Of a stretch of 64,000 nt of DNA, positions 33,620-44,690 are shown in pieces. The DNA is from Shinella pollutisoli (GTDB lineage Bacteria; Pseudomonadota; Alphaproteobacteria; Rhizobiales; Rhizobiaceae): the NCBI RefSeq assembly GCF_024609765.1, contig NZ_JANFDG010000006.1:62001-126000 (forward strand). The letters run 5' to 3'. Numbering within the stretch: position 1 is the first letter of the stretch; every line of letters begins with the position of its first letter. The position numbers and the translations under genes are program-made. Below the pieces are notes generated by a model, which saw only the letters and a list, made by a program, of their open reading frames with translations, made no database searches and was not told the origin of the DNA.

Positions 33620-35131
33620 ATGAAGGTCGGCATCGACATGGGAACGGTGCAGGGCGGTGCACCGGCCAGGCTCGATATCGAGGAACTGCTGGCGACGCGC
33701 CTGCTCGTGCAGGGCAATTCCGGCTCGGGCAAGTCGCATCTCTTGAGGCGCCTGCTCGAGCAGTCGGCCGAATGGGTGCAGCAGGTCATCATCGATCCCG
33801 AGGGCGACTTCGTCACGCTGTCGGACCGCTTCGGCCATGTCGTCGTCGACGGCGAGCGCACCGAGGCCGAGCTCGTCGGCATCGCCAGCCGCATCCGCCA
33901 GCACCGCGTCTCCTGCGTGCTCTCGCTCGAAGGGCTGGAGGCCGAGGAGCAGATGCGCGCCGCCGGCATCTTCCTCAACGCGCTCTTCGACGCCGACCGC
34001 GACCACTGGTATCCGGTGCTCGTCGTCGTCGACGAGGCGCAGCTCTTCGCCCCGTCGGTCGCCGGCGAGGTGTCCGAAGAGGCGCGAAAACTGTCGCTGG
34101 GCGCGATGACCAACCTGATGTGCCGCGGCCGCAAGCGCGGCCTTGCCGGCGTCATCGCCACGCAGCGGCTCGCCAAGCTCGCCAAGAACGTCGCGGCCGA
34201 GGCCTCCAACTTCCTGATGGGCCGCACCTTCCTCGACATCGACATGGCGCGCGCCGCCGACCTCCTCGGCATGGACCGGCGCCAGGCGGAGATGTTCCGC
34301 GACCTGCAGCGCGGCTCCTTCGTGGCGCTGGGGCCGGCGCTGTCGCGCCGGCCGCTGCCGGTGACGATCGGCCCGGTCGAGACCTCGGCGCGCTCCATGA
34401 GCCCGAAGCTGATGCCGCTGCCGGACAAGCCCGAGGACGTGGAGGACCTGATCTTCACGCCCGACCCGGAGGAGTTTTCCCGGCCGCTCGTGCGCCGCGC
34501 CCCGCCGGCGCCGCGCCCGACGACCGACATCCTCGCCGAACTGTCGCGCGCCCGGCCGGAGCCCGCGGCCGAGCCGGCGAGGCCGTCCGCGCCGGAGATA
34601 TCGGCGGAGGAACGGGAAAGCCTCATCGACCGGGCGCTCGCCGAAATCCTCGACAATCCGGGCGCCGCCTTCCGGCCCGACGCCGAGCTGTTCCAGGACT
34701 TCCTCGTGCGCTGCCGCATCCGCCGCGTGCCGGGGGCGCCCTTGTCGCTTTCAGCCTTCCGCCGCAAGATGGCCGTCGCCCGTTCCGGCGTCGACGCCGG
34801 GACGGCGGCGACGGAGACCTGGGCGAAGGCGCTCGATCTTTCCCGCGGCGTGAGCGAGGACCTGCAGGGCGTGTTCCTGCTCGTGGCGCAGGCGGCCGTG
34901 CGCGGCCTTGCCTGCCCGTCGGACGCGATGATCGCGCGCGCCTACGGCACCCATTCGACCCGCCGCGCCCGCCGCCTCATCGGCTATTTCGAGGAGCAGG
35001 GGCTCGTCGTCGTCCACAGCGACCTCGCCGGCCACCGCATCGTCGCCTTCCCGGACCTCGGCTGCGAGACGCTGCCGGGCGACGCGAACGGGCCGGATCT
35101 CTCCGAAAGCCCGCGGGATGCGGCGGAATGA
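33620..35131 (+). CDS. HerA-like ATPase (DUF87) with C-terminal extension
   Basis: 503 residues. Walker A QGNSGSGKS (31-39), DPEGDFVTLSDRF, Walker B VLVVVDEAQLF, and the sensor segment GVIATQRLAKLAKNVAAEASNF are typical of HerA/FtsK-superfamily ATPases. A Pro/Ala/Glu-rich linker (about 295-345) precedes a helical C-terminal domain that ends like a winged helix (YGTHSTRRARRLIGYFEEQGLVVV). Probably DNA-associated; no NurA partner or defence gene is adjacent. The ATG 33620 (MKVGIDMG) follows GAGGAACGAG. Conserved in rhizobia but functionally unassigned. Confidence 0.8.
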   Translation: MKVGIDMGTVQGGAPARLDIEELLATRLLVQGNSGSGKSHLLRRLLEQSAEWVQQVIIDPEGDFVTLSDRFGHVVVDGERTEAELVGIASRIRQHRVSCVLSLEGLEAEEQMRAAGIFLNALFDADRDHWYPVLVVVDEAQLFAPSVAGEVSEEARKLSLGAMTNLMCRGRKRGLAGVIATQRLAKLAKNVAAEASNFLMGRTFLDIDMARAADLLGMDRRQAEMFRDLQRGSFVALGPALSRRPLPVTIGPVETSARSMSPKLMPLPDKPEDVEDLIFTPDPEEFSRPLVRRAPPAPRPTTDILAELSRARPEPAAEPARPSAPEISAEERESLIDRALAEILDNPGAAFRPDAELFQDFLVRCRIRRVPGAPLSLSAFRRKMAVARSGVDAGTAATETWAKALDLSRGVSEDLQGVFLLVAQAAVRGLACPSDAMIARAYGTHSTRRARRLIGYFEEQGLVVVHSDLAGHRIVAFPDLGCETLPGDANGPDLSESPRDAAE

Positions 35132-35154
35132 GCGGGATTTCCCGCATTCGCGCG

Positions 35155-35182
35155 TTGACAAAGCGATGAAATCCCCTTACTC
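35155..35182 (+). promoter_or_regulatory. Candidate sigma-70-type promoter of rpsD
   Basis: TTGACA (35155-35160) is a consensus -35; a weak -10 (TTACTC) lies about 16 nt further. It is about 200 nt upstream of rpsD, leaving a long leader that contains the hairpin at 35312-35333. Confidence 0.4.
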
Positions 35183-35311
35183 ACCCCGCCAGCGCCGGGC
35201 AGAAATGTCCGGTGTTTCATTTGACATGTCCCGTGGATTCTCCGGTCGCGATCGGAAGAAGCCTGTCAGGACCTCCCGAAAAGGGGTTCAGAGGAGGGCG
35301 TGTTTCCTTCA

Positions 35312-35333
35312 ACCGGTCTGGCAACGGACCGGT
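35312..35333 (+). promoter_or_regulatory. Hairpin in the rpsD leader
   Basis: ACCGGTC (35312-35318) pairs with GACCGGT (35327-35333), loop TGGCAACG; it ends 24 nt before the rpsD start. There is no T-run, so it is not a terminator. It may be a translational control element, as S4 often represses its own mRNA; that role is inferred. Confidence 0.4.
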
Positions 35334-35357
35334 CCAACCTGTTGACAAGGAAATGCG

Positions 35358-35975
35358 ATGAGCAAGCGCGCTGCATCCAAGTACAAAATCGATCGCCGCA
35401 TGGGCGAAAACATCTGGGGCCGTCCGAAGTCCCCGGTCAACCGCCGCGAATACGGCCCCGGCCAGCACGGCCAGCGCCGCAAGTCCAAGCTCTCCGACTT
35501 CGGCGTGCAGCTGCGCGCCAAGCAGAAGCTGAAGGGCTACTACGGCGACATCCGCGAAAAGCAGTTCCGCACGATCTACGAGGAAGCCAACCGCCGCAAG
35601 GGCGACACCGGCGAGAACCTGATCGGCCTGCTCGAATCGCGCCTCGACGCCATCGTCTACCGCGCCAAGTTCGTTCCGACGGTCTTCGCCGCCCGCCAGT
35701 TCATCAACCACGGCCACGTCAAGGTGAACGGCGTTCGCGTCAACGTCGGTTCCTACCGCTGCAAGGCCGGCGACGTCATCGAGGTGCGCGAGAAGTCCAA
35801 GCAGCTCGTCTCGGTGCTGGAATCCGTCCAGCTCGCCGAACGCGACGTTCCGGACTACATCGACGCCGACCACAACAAGATGGTCGCGACCTTCGTCCGC
35901 GTTCCCGCGCTGTCCGACGTTCCGTACCCGGTCATCATGGAACCGAACCTGGTCGTCGAATTCTATTCGCGCTAA
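35358..35975 (+). CDS. rpsD: 30S ribosomal protein S4
   Basis: 205 residues, full length. Begins [20 protein letters not shown], then [20 protein letters not shown], and an S4 RNA-binding domain ([34 protein letters not shown] region). Binds 16S rRNA early in 30S assembly. In rhizobia rpsD commonly lies alone, as here, away from the alpha operon. Preferred-codon use (AAG, GTT, TTC) is stronger than in its neighbours, as expected for a highly expressed gene. AAGGAAATGCG includes the SD. Confidence 0.98.
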   Translation: MSKRAASKYKIDRRMGENIWGRPKSPVNRREYGPGQHGQRRKSKLSDFGVQLRAKQKLKGYYGDIREKQFRTIYEEANRRKGDTGENLIGLLESRLDAIVYRAKFVPTVFAARQFINHGHVKVNGVRVNVGSYRCKAGDVIEVREKSKQLVSVLESVQLAERDVPDYIDADHNKMVATFVRVPALSDVPYPVIMEPNLVVEFYSR

Positions 35976-36003
35976 GCGCGACGACACCTTGCCAAAAGCC
36001 GAG

Positions 36004-36030
36004 AAGCCGCCCACAACCGGGCGGCTTTTT
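36004..36030 (+). terminator. rpsD Rho-independent terminator
   Basis: AAGCCGCCC (36004-36012), loop ACAACC, GGGCGGCTT and a T-run to 36030, about 30 nt past the rpsD stop and only 19 nt before the glsA start. Confidence 0.88.
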
Positions 36031-36048
36031 CGTTTGGAGGGCAGGGAT

Positions 36049-36978
36049 ATGGCGGACCTTCAGGCCATCGTCGAGGAGATCCATGCGGCGCTTTCGCCCC
36101 GGCGCGGCGAGGGCAGGGTGGCCGACTACATCCCGCAGCTCGCCCATGTCGATCCCAAGAAGTTCGGCGTCGCCGTCGTCACGGTCGACGGCGCGGTGCA
36201 TCTGGCGGGCGACGCGCAGGAACCCTTCTCCATCCAGAGCATCTCCAAGGTCTTCACGCTGACGCTGGCGCTCGGCAAGCACGGCGAGGCGCTGTGGAAG
36301 CGGGTGGGGCGCGAGCCCTCGGGCTCGGCCTTCAACTCCATCGTCCAGCTCGAGCGCGAGGAGGGCCTGCCGCGCAATCCCTTCATCAATGCCGGCGCGA
36401 TCGCCGTCACCGACCTGGTGCTCGCCGGCCATACGCCCAAGGAGGCGATCGGCGAGATCGTCCGCTTCCTGCGCTATCTCGCCGACGAGGACGACATCAT
36501 CGTCGACCAGGCCGTGGCGCGCTCGGAGCAGGCGACGGGCTTCCGCAACTACGCGCTCGCCCATTTCATGCGCTCCTTCGGACGGCTCGACCACCCGGCC
36601 GAGCTGGTGCTCGGCGTCTATTTCCACCAGTGCGCGCTCGCCATGAGCTGCCGGCAGCTCGCGAGGGCCGGCCTGTTCCTGGCCGCCAACGGCACCAACC
36701 CGCTGACCGGCCACCGCGTCGTGCCGCATCTGAGAGCCCGGCGCATCAACGCGCTGATGCTGACCTGCGGCCATTACGACGGCTCCGGCGACTTCGCCTA
36801 CCGCGTCGGCCTGCCGGGAAAGAGCGGCGTCGGCGGCGGCATCCTGGCGGTCGCGCCGGGCAAGGCCTCCGTCGCGGTCTGGTCTCCGGGGCTCAACGAC
36901 AGCGGCAATTCGCTCCTCGGGTCGCTCGCGCTGGAAATGCTCGCCGCGAGGACCGGCTGGTCGGTGTTCGGGGCTTGA
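36049..36978 (+). CDS. glsA: Glutaminase
   Basis: 309 residues, the usual size. Hydrolyses glutamine to glutamate and ammonia. The serine-dependent beta-lactamase-like fold is shown by [12 protein letters not shown] (catalytic Ser64-x-x-Lys67), [26 protein letters not shown], and [24 protein letters not shown] (split). The start is ATG 36049 with GGAGGGCAGGG before it. It follows the rpsD terminator directly, so its own promoter or read-through must be used. Confidence 0.94.
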   Translation: MADLQAIVEEIHAALSPRRGEGRVADYIPQLAHVDPKKFGVAVVTVDGAVHLAGDAQEPFSIQSISKVFTLTLALGKHGEALWKRVGREPSGSAFNSIVQLEREEGLPRNPFINAGAIAVTDLVLAGHTPKEAIGEIVRFLRYLADEDDIIVDQAVARSEQATGFRNYALAHFMRSFGRLDHPAELVLGVYFHQCALAMSCRQLARAGLFLAANGTNPLTGHRVVPHLRARRINALMLTCGHYDGSGDFAYRVGLPGKSGVGGGILAVAPGKASVAVWSPGLNDSGNSLLGSLALEMLAARTGWSVFGA

Positions 36979-37033
36979 TTGTGGACCCGGTTCGGGGCAT
37001 TGCAGGCGCGGACAGGACGATGGACAGGCCGGG

Positions 37034-37900
37034 ATGACGCTCGCATTCACCGAAGCGGACGACGACAGCACGGAAGACGGCGGCGCGCGCCACCCGCTCT
37101 TTTCCGACGCGCCGTCGAGCGTGTCGTTCAACAAGCTGCGCAAGCGGCTCCTGCGCCAGGTGCGTCAGGCGATCGACGATTTCGCCATGCTCAAGGGCCA
37201 GAGGCGCTGGCTGGTCGGGCTCTCCGGCGGCAAGGACAGCTACGGCCTGCTCGCGCTGCTGATGGACCTCAAATGGCGCGGCCTGCTGCCGGTGGAGCTC
37301 GTCGCCTGCAACCTCGACCAGGGCCAGCCGAATTTCCCCAAGCACGTGCTGCCGGCCTATCTCGAATCGATCGGCGTCCGGCACCGCATCGAGTATCGCG
37401 ACACCTATTCCATCGTCACGGAGAAGGTGCCGGCCGGTGCCACCTATTGCTCGCTCTGCTCGCGGCTCAGGCGCGGCAACCTCTATCGCATCGCCCGCGA
37501 GGAGGGCTGCGACGCGCTGGTGCTCGGTCACCACCGGGAAGACATCCTCGAGACCTTCTTCATGAACTTCTTCCATGGCGGGCGGCTCGCCGCCATGCCG
37601 CCGAAGCTGCTCAACGACGAGGGCGACCTGATGGTGCTGCGCCCACTCGCCTATGCGGCGGAGGACGACCTTGCGAAATTCGCCGCCGCCATGCGCTTCC
37701 CGATCATCCCCTGCGATCTCTGCGGCTCGCAGGACGGGCTGCAGCGCAACGCCATGAAGGCGATGCTCGCCGAGATCGAGGCGCGCATGCCGGGCCGCAA
37801 GGACGCGATGCTGCGCGCGCTCGGCCACGCCAACCCCTCGCATCTCCTCGATCCGAAACTCTTCGATTTCTCCTCCCTCGAAAGGGTCCAGACAGAATGA
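37034..37900 (+). CDS. ttcA: tRNA 2-thiocytidine biosynthesis protein TtcA
   Basis: 288 residues. PP-loop ATPase with SGGKDS (64-69) and the cysteine pair CSLC (Cys139 and Cys142) plus a later Cys in IPCDLCGSQ, which fits the [4Fe-4S]-dependent TtcA class that thiolates C32 of some tRNAs. The stop overlaps the start of the next gene as ATGA (37897-37900), so the two are coupled. It lies 55 bp after glsA. Confidence 0.92.
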   Translation: MTLAFTEADDDSTEDGGARHPLFSDAPSSVSFNKLRKRLLRQVRQAIDDFAMLKGQRRWLVGLSGGKDSYGLLALLMDLKWRGLLPVELVACNLDQGQPNFPKHVLPAYLESIGVRHRIEYRDTYSIVTEKVPAGATYCSLCSRLRRGNLYRIAREEGCDALVLGHHREDILETFFMNFFHGGRLAAMPPKLLNDEGDLMVLRPLAYAAEDDLAKFAAAMRFPIIPCDLCGSQDGLQRNAMKAMLAEIEARMPGRKDAMLRALGHANPSHLLDPKLFDFSSLERVQTE

Positions 37901-38721
37901 CGACGACGATTGACATCAATGCGCTGGCGCTCGTGCTCGCGCAGGCCGCCGAGGCCGAGATCCGCCCGCGCTTCCGCGCGCTCGGCACGGGCGACATCCG
38001 CACCAAGGCGGATGCCAACGACCTGGTGACGGAAGCCGACGAGGCGGCCGAGCGCTTCATCAAGCGCGAGGTGGCCGCCCAGTTTCCCGAGGCGCTGTTC
38101 GTCGGCGAGGAATCGGTGGCGGCCGATCCGGCGCTCCTGCCGAAGCTCGCCGGGGCCGAACTCGCCATCGTCGTCGACCCGATCGACGGCACGTTCAACT
38201 TCGCCTCCGGCGTGCCGCTCTTCGGCGTGATGGCGGCGATCGTCTCCGGCGGCGAGACGGTCGGCGGCATCATCTACGATCCGATGGGCGACGATTTCGT
38301 GATCGCCGAGAAGGGCGGCGGCGCCTGGCAGACCGGCGGCCACGAGCCCGCGAAGCGGCTCAGGGCGCGCGGCGGCGCGACGCTGGAGGAGATGACGGGC
38401 ATGGCCTCGACGAGCTTCATCGAGCGCGACCGGCGCGCCCGCGTGCTCGCCAACCTCGCCAAGGTCGCCTTCGTCGCCAACTACCGCTGCGCCGCGCACG
38501 AATACCGCTCGCTCGCCGGCGGCAACGTGCACTACCTCATGTACAACAAGCTGATGCCCTGGGACCATCTCGCCGGCACGCTGATCGCCCAGGAGGCCGG
38601 CGCCCACGCCGCGCGCCTCGACGGCTCGCCCTACGAGCCGCGCCATGTCGAGGGCGGGCTGCTGGTCGCGCCGGACCGGGAGAGCTGGGACCTGCTGCGC
38701 CGCGAAGTCTTCGTGGATTGA
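37897..38721 (+). CDS. Inositol monophosphatase family protein
   Basis: 274 residues with the metal-binding motifs of the family: GEES near 70-73, [12 protein letters not shown] (94-105) and [14 protein letters not shown] near the C-terminus. Such enzymes dephosphorylate inositol phosphate, histidinol phosphate or PAP; rhizobial members are sometimes annotated HisN. With ttcA upstream and no his or cys gene nearby, the substrate is uncertain. The start overlaps the ttcA stop by 4 nt. Confidence 0.85.
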   Translation: MTTTIDINALALVLAQAAEAEIRPRFRALGTGDIRTKADANDLVTEADEAAERFIKREVAAQFPEALFVGEESVAADPALLPKLAGAELAIVVDPIDGTFNFASGVPLFGVMAAIVSGGETVGGIIYDPMGDDFVIAEKGGGAWQTGGHEPAKRLRARGGATLEEMTGMASTSFIERDRRARVLANLAKVAFVANYRCAAHEYRSLAGGNVHYLMYNKLMPWDHLAGTLIAQEAGAHAARLDGSPYEPRHVEGGLLVAPDRESWDLLRREVFVD

Positions 38722-38755
38722 GGAGGGGCCGGCCATGTCACGCGACGGCCGCGGA

Positions 38756-38873
38756 TACCCCTCATCCGGTCCTTCGGGCCACCTTCTCCCCGGCGGGGAG
38801 AAGGAGTTGGCCGCGACGTCCCGTTTTCCCCTTCTTCCCGGCGGGGAGAAGGTGCCGGCAGGCGGTTGAGGGG
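38756..38873. repeat. Rhizobial-type intergenic palindromic repeat, copy C
   Basis: Starts at ACCCCTCATCCGGTCC and includes CCTTCTCCCCGGCGGGGAGAAGG and a second CCTTCTTCCCGGCGGGGAGAAGG-like stem, ending GGCAGGCGGTTGAGGGGG. It lies between the convergent ends of the inositol-phosphatase and Bcr/CflA genes. Confidence 0.75.
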
Positions 38874-38878
38874 GCTTT

Positions 38879-40126
38879 TCAGATAGGCGGATTGTGCGGC
38901 GTGAACAGCCGCCCCCGCTCGGCGACGAGCACGAAGACGAGGCCGACGGCGGAGACGGCGAAGAAGCCCGCCACCAGCGGCAGCGCCGTGCCGTCGAAGG
39001 CCTGGCCGATCGCCGCGCCGATCGCCGTGCCGCCGGCCGTGCCCATGAAGCCGAGCACGGAGGAGGCGGTGCCGGCGACATGGCCGAGCGGCTCCATGGC
39101 GAGCGAGTTGAAGTTCGAGCCGATCCAGCCGAACTGGAACATCGCCAGCGCGAACAGCACGATGAAGATCGCGAAGGGCAGGTGGCCCGACCAGGAGAGC
39201 GTCAGCACCAGCCAGAGCGCGTTGATGCCGAGGAAGCCGAGAAGCGCCCCGTGCGACAGCTGCCGCATGCCGAAGCGGCCGACGAGCCGGGCGTTGACGA
39301 AGGACGACAGCGCCATGAAGGTCGCCACCCCGGCGAAGGCGACCGGGAACCAGACGCCGAGCCCGTAGATGCCGACATAGATCTGCTGGGCGGAGTTGAT
39401 GAAGCCGAACAGCGCGCCGAAGATGAAGGTGCTCGCCAGCGTGTAGCAGAGCGCCACGCGGTCGGTGAGCACGATGCGAAAGCCCGCGACGACCGAGCGG
39501 ACCGTGAAGGGCCGCACGTCCTCGGGCGCCAGCGTCTCCGGCATGCGCAGATACATCCAGGCGGCGACGGCGGCGGCCATCACGGCCATGAAGATGAAGA
39601 TCAGGTGCCAGTCGCCGAAGAACATGATCACCTGGCCCGTGCCGGGGGCGAGCACGGGCACGATCATGAAGACCATCATGATCAGCGACATGATCTCGGC
39701 CATCGCCCGGCCGCCGAAGACGTCGCGGACGATCGAGACGGTAATGACGCGCATCGCCGCCGAGCCGATGCCCTGCACGAAGCGCAGCGCCAGCAGGATG
39801 GCGAAGGTCGGCGCCAGCACCGCGGCGAGCGAGGAGACGACGTAGATGCCGAGGCCGAAGAACATCGGCGCGCGCCGGCCGAAGCGGTCGGAGATCGGGC
39901 CGTAGACGAGCTGGGCGAAGGCGAAGCCGATCAGGTAGGCGGAGATCACGTATTGCCGGTGATTCTCGTTCTCGACGCCGAGGCTCGCGCCGATCTCCTG
40001 CAGGCCGGGCAGCATGATGTCGATCGCCAGCGCGTTGAGCGCCATCAGCAGGGCCATCAGGGCGATGAATTCGATCTTGCCCATGCCTTTGAGGCGCTGG
40101 GCCGACTCGGGGGAAAGTCCAGACAT
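38879..40126 (-). CDS. Bcr/CflA-family MFS drug-resistance transporter
   Basis: 415 residues, about 12 membrane helices. Motifs of the 12-TM MFS family: DIMLPGLQEIGASLG in TM1, YGPISDRFGRRAPMFFGLGIY after TM2 (the loop 2-3 signature), and RFVQGIGSAAMRVITVSIVRD in TM4. Bcr/CflA pumps export bicyclomycin, chloramphenicol or similar compounds; the natural substrate is unknown. It lies after the grxD terminator on the same strand, so it is probably a separate unit. Confidence 0.88.
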   Translation of the reverse strand: MSGLSPESAQRLKGMGKIEFIALMALLMALNALAIDIMLPGLQEIGASLGVENENHRQYVISAYLIGFAFAQLVYGPISDRFGRRAPMFFGLGIYVVSSLAAVLAPTFAILLALRFVQGIGSAAMRVITVSIVRDVFGGRAMAEIMSLIMMVFMIVPVLAPGTGQVIMFFGDWHLIFIFMAVMAAAVAAWMYLRMPETLAPEDVRPFTVRSVVAGFRIVLTDRVALCYTLASTFIFGALFGFINSAQQIYVGIYGLGVWFPVAFAGVATFMALSSFVNARLVGRFGMRQLSHGALLGFLGINALWLVLTLSWSGHLPFAIFIVLFALAMFQFGWIGSNFNSLAMEPLGHVAGTASSVLGFMGTAGGTAIGAAIGQAFDGTALPLVAGFFAVSAVGLVFVLVAERGRLFTPHNPPI

Positions 40127-40149
40127 AGAATTTATTCCAAGAAAGAGAG

Positions 40150-40177
40150 AAGGCGCCGGTGTGAAGCGGCGCCTTTT
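40150..40177 (-). terminator. Terminator downstream of grxD
   Basis: AAGGCGCC (40150-40157) pairs with GGCGCCTT (40168-40175), loop of 10 nt. On the minus strand a pyrimidine/T-rich stretch (TTCTCTCTTTC) follows. It lies between grxD and the Bcr/CflA gene. Confidence 0.65.
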
Positions 40178-40211
40178 TGAAAAGCGTTTCCGGCCTTGGA
40201 GCCGGAGGGCG

Positions 40212-40547
40212 TCAGGCCGCGCCCTTGACGGAAATGCCGCGCTCCTGGAGGTGCGACTGCAGTTCGCCCGACTGGAACATCTCGCGCACGATGTCGCACC
40301 CGCCGATGAACTCGCCCTTCACGTAGAGCTGCGGGATCGTCGGCCAGTTGGAATAGTCCTTGATGCCCTGGCGGATGTCGGCGTCGGCGAGCACGTTGAT
40401 GCCCTTGTAGTCGACGCCCACATAGTCGAGGATCTGCGCGACCTGGCCGGAGAAGCCACACTGCGGGAATTCCGGCGTGCCCTTCATGAACAGGACGACG
40501 TCGTTCGTCTTCACTTCGTTGTCGATGAAATCGTGGATGCCACTCAT
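40212..40547 (-). CDS. grxD: Monothiol glutaredoxin, CGFS type
   Basis: 111 residues. The active-site motif CGFS (Cys30) in [30 protein letters not shown] and glutathione-binding residues mark the Grx4/GrxD class. These bind a [2Fe-2S] cluster shared between two subunits, often with BolA, and act in Fe-S trafficking. The start is ATG 40547 (MSGIHDFID), with AAGGA upstream. It is downstream of bolA with two genes between, so the usual bolA-grxD pairing is preserved but interrupted. Confidence 0.94.
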   Translation of the reverse strand: MSGIHDFIDNEVKTNDVVLFMKGTPEFPQCGFSGQVAQILDYVGVDYKGINVLADADIRQGIKDYSNWPTIPQLYVKGEFIGGCDIVREMFQSGELQSHLQERGISVKGAA

Positions 40548-40700
40548 TGCGATAGTCCTTGGCAAGCCGGCGTCAAGGGCCGGTGCAGTGAAACGTCCGT
40601 CCTAGATAGCAACGTGGTCCGGCAAATGCCAGAGGTCCCTCAGAAAAAGTGCGGTCTTTCGCCCGGTCCGGACGAGCGCGGCCGACGGTTTCGCGCGCGC

Positions 40701-41333
40701 CTACCGCCTCGCTTCCGTGGCCATGCGGACGGCGAGGCCGGCCAGGACCGTGCCCATCAGCCACCTCTGCACGACGAGCCAGGTCGGGCGGCGGGCGAGG
40801 AAGGCCGCGATCGTGCCCGCGGCGATCGCGATCACCGCGTTGACGCTCACGCTGACGGCGATCTGGGTAAAGCCGAGGACCAGCGACTGGGCCAGCACGC
40901 TGCCGTGGTCCGGGTTCACGAACTGCGGCAGCAGCGACAGATACATGACGGCGATCTTGGGGTTGAGAAGATTGGTGAGGAATCCCATCGTAAACAGCTT
41001 GCGCGGGCTGTCCTCCGGCAGGTCCTTCACCTGGAACGGGGACCGCCCGCCCGGCTTCACCGCCTGCCAGGCGAGATAGAGCAGGTAGAGCGCTCCGCCG
41101 AAACGCAGCGCGTCATAGGCATAGGGAACGGCCATGACGATCGCGGTGATCCCGAACGCCGCGCACATCATGTAGAAGACGAAGCCGAGCGCGACGCCGC
41201 CGAGGGACACCAGCCCGGCCGCGCGCCCCTGGCAGATGGACCGGGAAATCAGGTAGACCATGTTCGGGCCCGGCGTCAGCACCATGCCGAGCGCGATGAC
41301 CGCAAAGGCGACGAGGCCCGTGATGTCCGGCAT
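40701..41333 (-). CDS. LysE/RhtB-family exporter
   Basis: 210 residues and about six membrane helices. N-terminal LGMVLTPGPNMVYLISRSICQGRAAGLVSLGGV is the LysE/RhtB signature region (about 11-43), followed by MGFLTNLLNPKIAVMYLSLLPQF. Exports amino acids or homoserine lactone-like compounds. The start is ATG 41333 (MPDITGL), with a GGGGGGA stretch 8-10 nt upstream. It sits between bolA and grxD, which are usually adjacent in related genomes, so it may be an insertion. Confidence 0.87.
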   Translation of the reverse strand: MPDITGLVAFAVIALGMVLTPGPNMVYLISRSICQGRAAGLVSLGGVALGFVFYMMCAAFGITAIVMAVPYAYDALRFGGALYLLYLAWQAVKPGGRSPFQVKDLPEDSPRKLFTMGFLTNLLNPKIAVMYLSLLPQFVNPDHGSVLAQSLVLGFTQIAVSVSVNAVIAIAAGTIAAFLARRPTWLVVQRWLMGTVLAGLAVRMATEARR

Positions 41334-41459
41334 CGGCAATCCCCCCGTTTTGTATTCTCGCCACAAAAGAGCCGGCGCGGCCGGACACCGTCGCGGTCTC
41401 CGGCGGCGAACCGCCGGAACAGCCGTGGTGCGCACGTCCGCACGGCTCGGTTTCCGCCT

Positions 41460-41726
41460 TCAGCCCCGACGCGTCTTCTTCTTCGCCGCGGCTGCCGCAG
41501 TCCGCTTGGCCGGTTTCTTCGCGGCGCTGCCGCGCGCCGGCTTGGCGGCGGTCTTCTTCTCCGGGGCCAGCGCGGCATCGAGGATATCGGACAGAAGGCC
41601 GCCGGAGGCCTTCTTGCGGGTCCTCGCCGTGCCGGCCGCCGTCCTGCCGATGCCGACCTTCCTCAGCACCTCCTTCACGGCCGCGTCGACCACGCCGTCG
41701 ACGAGTTGCTTGATGAGGCCGGCCAT
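41460..41726 (-). CDS. Small basic protein with Lys/Ala/Pro-rich tail
   Basis: 88 residues. A short N-terminal helical part (LIKQLVDGVVDAAVKEVLRKVG) is followed by a strongly basic tail (KTAAKPARGSAAKKPAKR, AAAAAKKKTRRG) resembling histone-H1-like bacterial tails. I recognise no named family. It could bind nucleic acid, which is a guess from composition. The gene begins 7 bp after the bolA stop, so it is probably in the same operon. Confidence 0.6.
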   Translation of the reverse strand: MAGLIKQLVDGVVDAAVKEVLRKVGIGRTAAGTARTRKKASGGLLSDILDAALAPEKKTAAKPARGSAAKKPAKRTAAAAAKKKTRRG

Positions 41727-41733
41727 GGGTCCG

Positions 41734-41967
41734 CTACTCCGGGACGGAGGTCTGGAGGGCGAGGGCGTGCAGGATGCCGCCCATGTTGCCCTTCAGCGCG
41801 TCGTAGACCATCTGGTGCTGCTGGACGCGGGTCTTGCCGCGGAAGGCCTCGGCGACGACCTCCGCGGCATAGTGGTCCCCGTCGCCGGCAAGATCGCGGA
41901 TGACCACCCTCGCGCCGGGAATGCCGGCCTTGATCAGGTCTTCGATATCGCCGGGTGACATAGGCAT
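41734..41967 (-). CDS. bolA: BolA-family protein
   Basis: 77 residues, close to the family size. Begins MPMSPGDIEDLIKAGIPGA and includes VVIRDLAGDGDHYAAEVVAEAFRG and RVQQHQMVYDALKG, the BolA/YrbA core with the conserved helix-turn-helix-like segment and His/Cys-type ligand positions. Works with monothiol glutaredoxin (GrxD) in Fe-S and iron homeostasis. The start is ATG 41967, 8 nt after AAGGGAG. It is 19 bp downstream of purL. Confidence 0.9.
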   Translation of the reverse strand: MPMSPGDIEDLIKAGIPGARVVIRDLAGDGDHYAAEVVAEAFRGKTRVQQHQMVYDALKGNMGGILHALALQTSVPE

Positions 41968-41986
41968 GTGAACTGCTCCCTTATCG

Positions 41987-44224
<2,238 letters not shown>

Positions 44225-44325
44225 CGTCGCTCGTCTCGTGGTCGGCGGGGAGGCTTTGCGGTCTCTTTAGCCCATGCGGCCGGACGGTGCGACAGGAAAA
44301 TGCCGCCGTCAACATGGGGCAGGGC

Positions 44326-44673
44326 TCAGAGGATGTCGAGCACGCGTTCCTTGGGGCGGCAGAGACGCACGCCCTTCTCGGTGATGACGATCGGCCGTTC
44401 GATCAGCCGCGGATTTTCGAGGAGCGCGTCGAGCAGGTCGCGGTCGTGGAGCGCGGGATCGAGCAGGCCGAGCTCGGCGGCGAGCGGTTCCCTTGCGCGC
44501 AGGATGTCGCGCGGCGAGGCCTCCATCGCCACCAGCATGGCGACCATGTCCTCGCGGGTCGGCGGCGTTTCGAGATAGGCGACGATCTCCGGTTCGATTC
44601 CGGCCGCGCGGACCATGTCCAGCACCGCACGGGAGGTGGAGCAGGCCGGATTGTGCAGGATGCGCGCCTTCAT
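44326..44673 (-). CDS. ArsC/YffB-like thioredoxin-fold protein (arsenate reductase family)
   Basis: 115 residues. HNPACSTSRAVLDMV with the CxxS/T active-site Cys11, a middle helical section, and RPIVITEKGVRLCRPKERVLDIL, which matches ArsC's C-terminal part. Either a glutaredoxin-coupled arsenate reductase or a Spx/YffB-like relative; no ars operon is present. It sits between purL and a lipoprotein gene in the purine cluster, so co-transcription is possible. Confidence 0.8.
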   Translation of the reverse strand: MKARILHNPACSTSRAVLDMVRAAGIEPEIVAYLETPPTREDMVAMLVAMEASPRDILRAREPLAAELGLLDPALHDRDLLDALLENPRLIERPIVITEKGVRLCRPKERVLDIL

Positions 44674-44690
44674 CTCCGGTCTCCGTCCCT

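Noticed and set aside
33620-35131. Anti-phage HerA system
   Set aside because: There is no nuclease or sensor partner, and the neighbours are murI and rpsD, so there is no defence context.
38756-38873. Transposon end or attachment site
   Set aside because: The same element occurs at three other gene borders, so it is a dispersed palindrome and not an insertion boundary.
41460-41967. Toxin-antitoxin pair (two small adjacent genes)
   Set aside because: The first is a clear BolA and the second a basic tail protein, with no TA motif.
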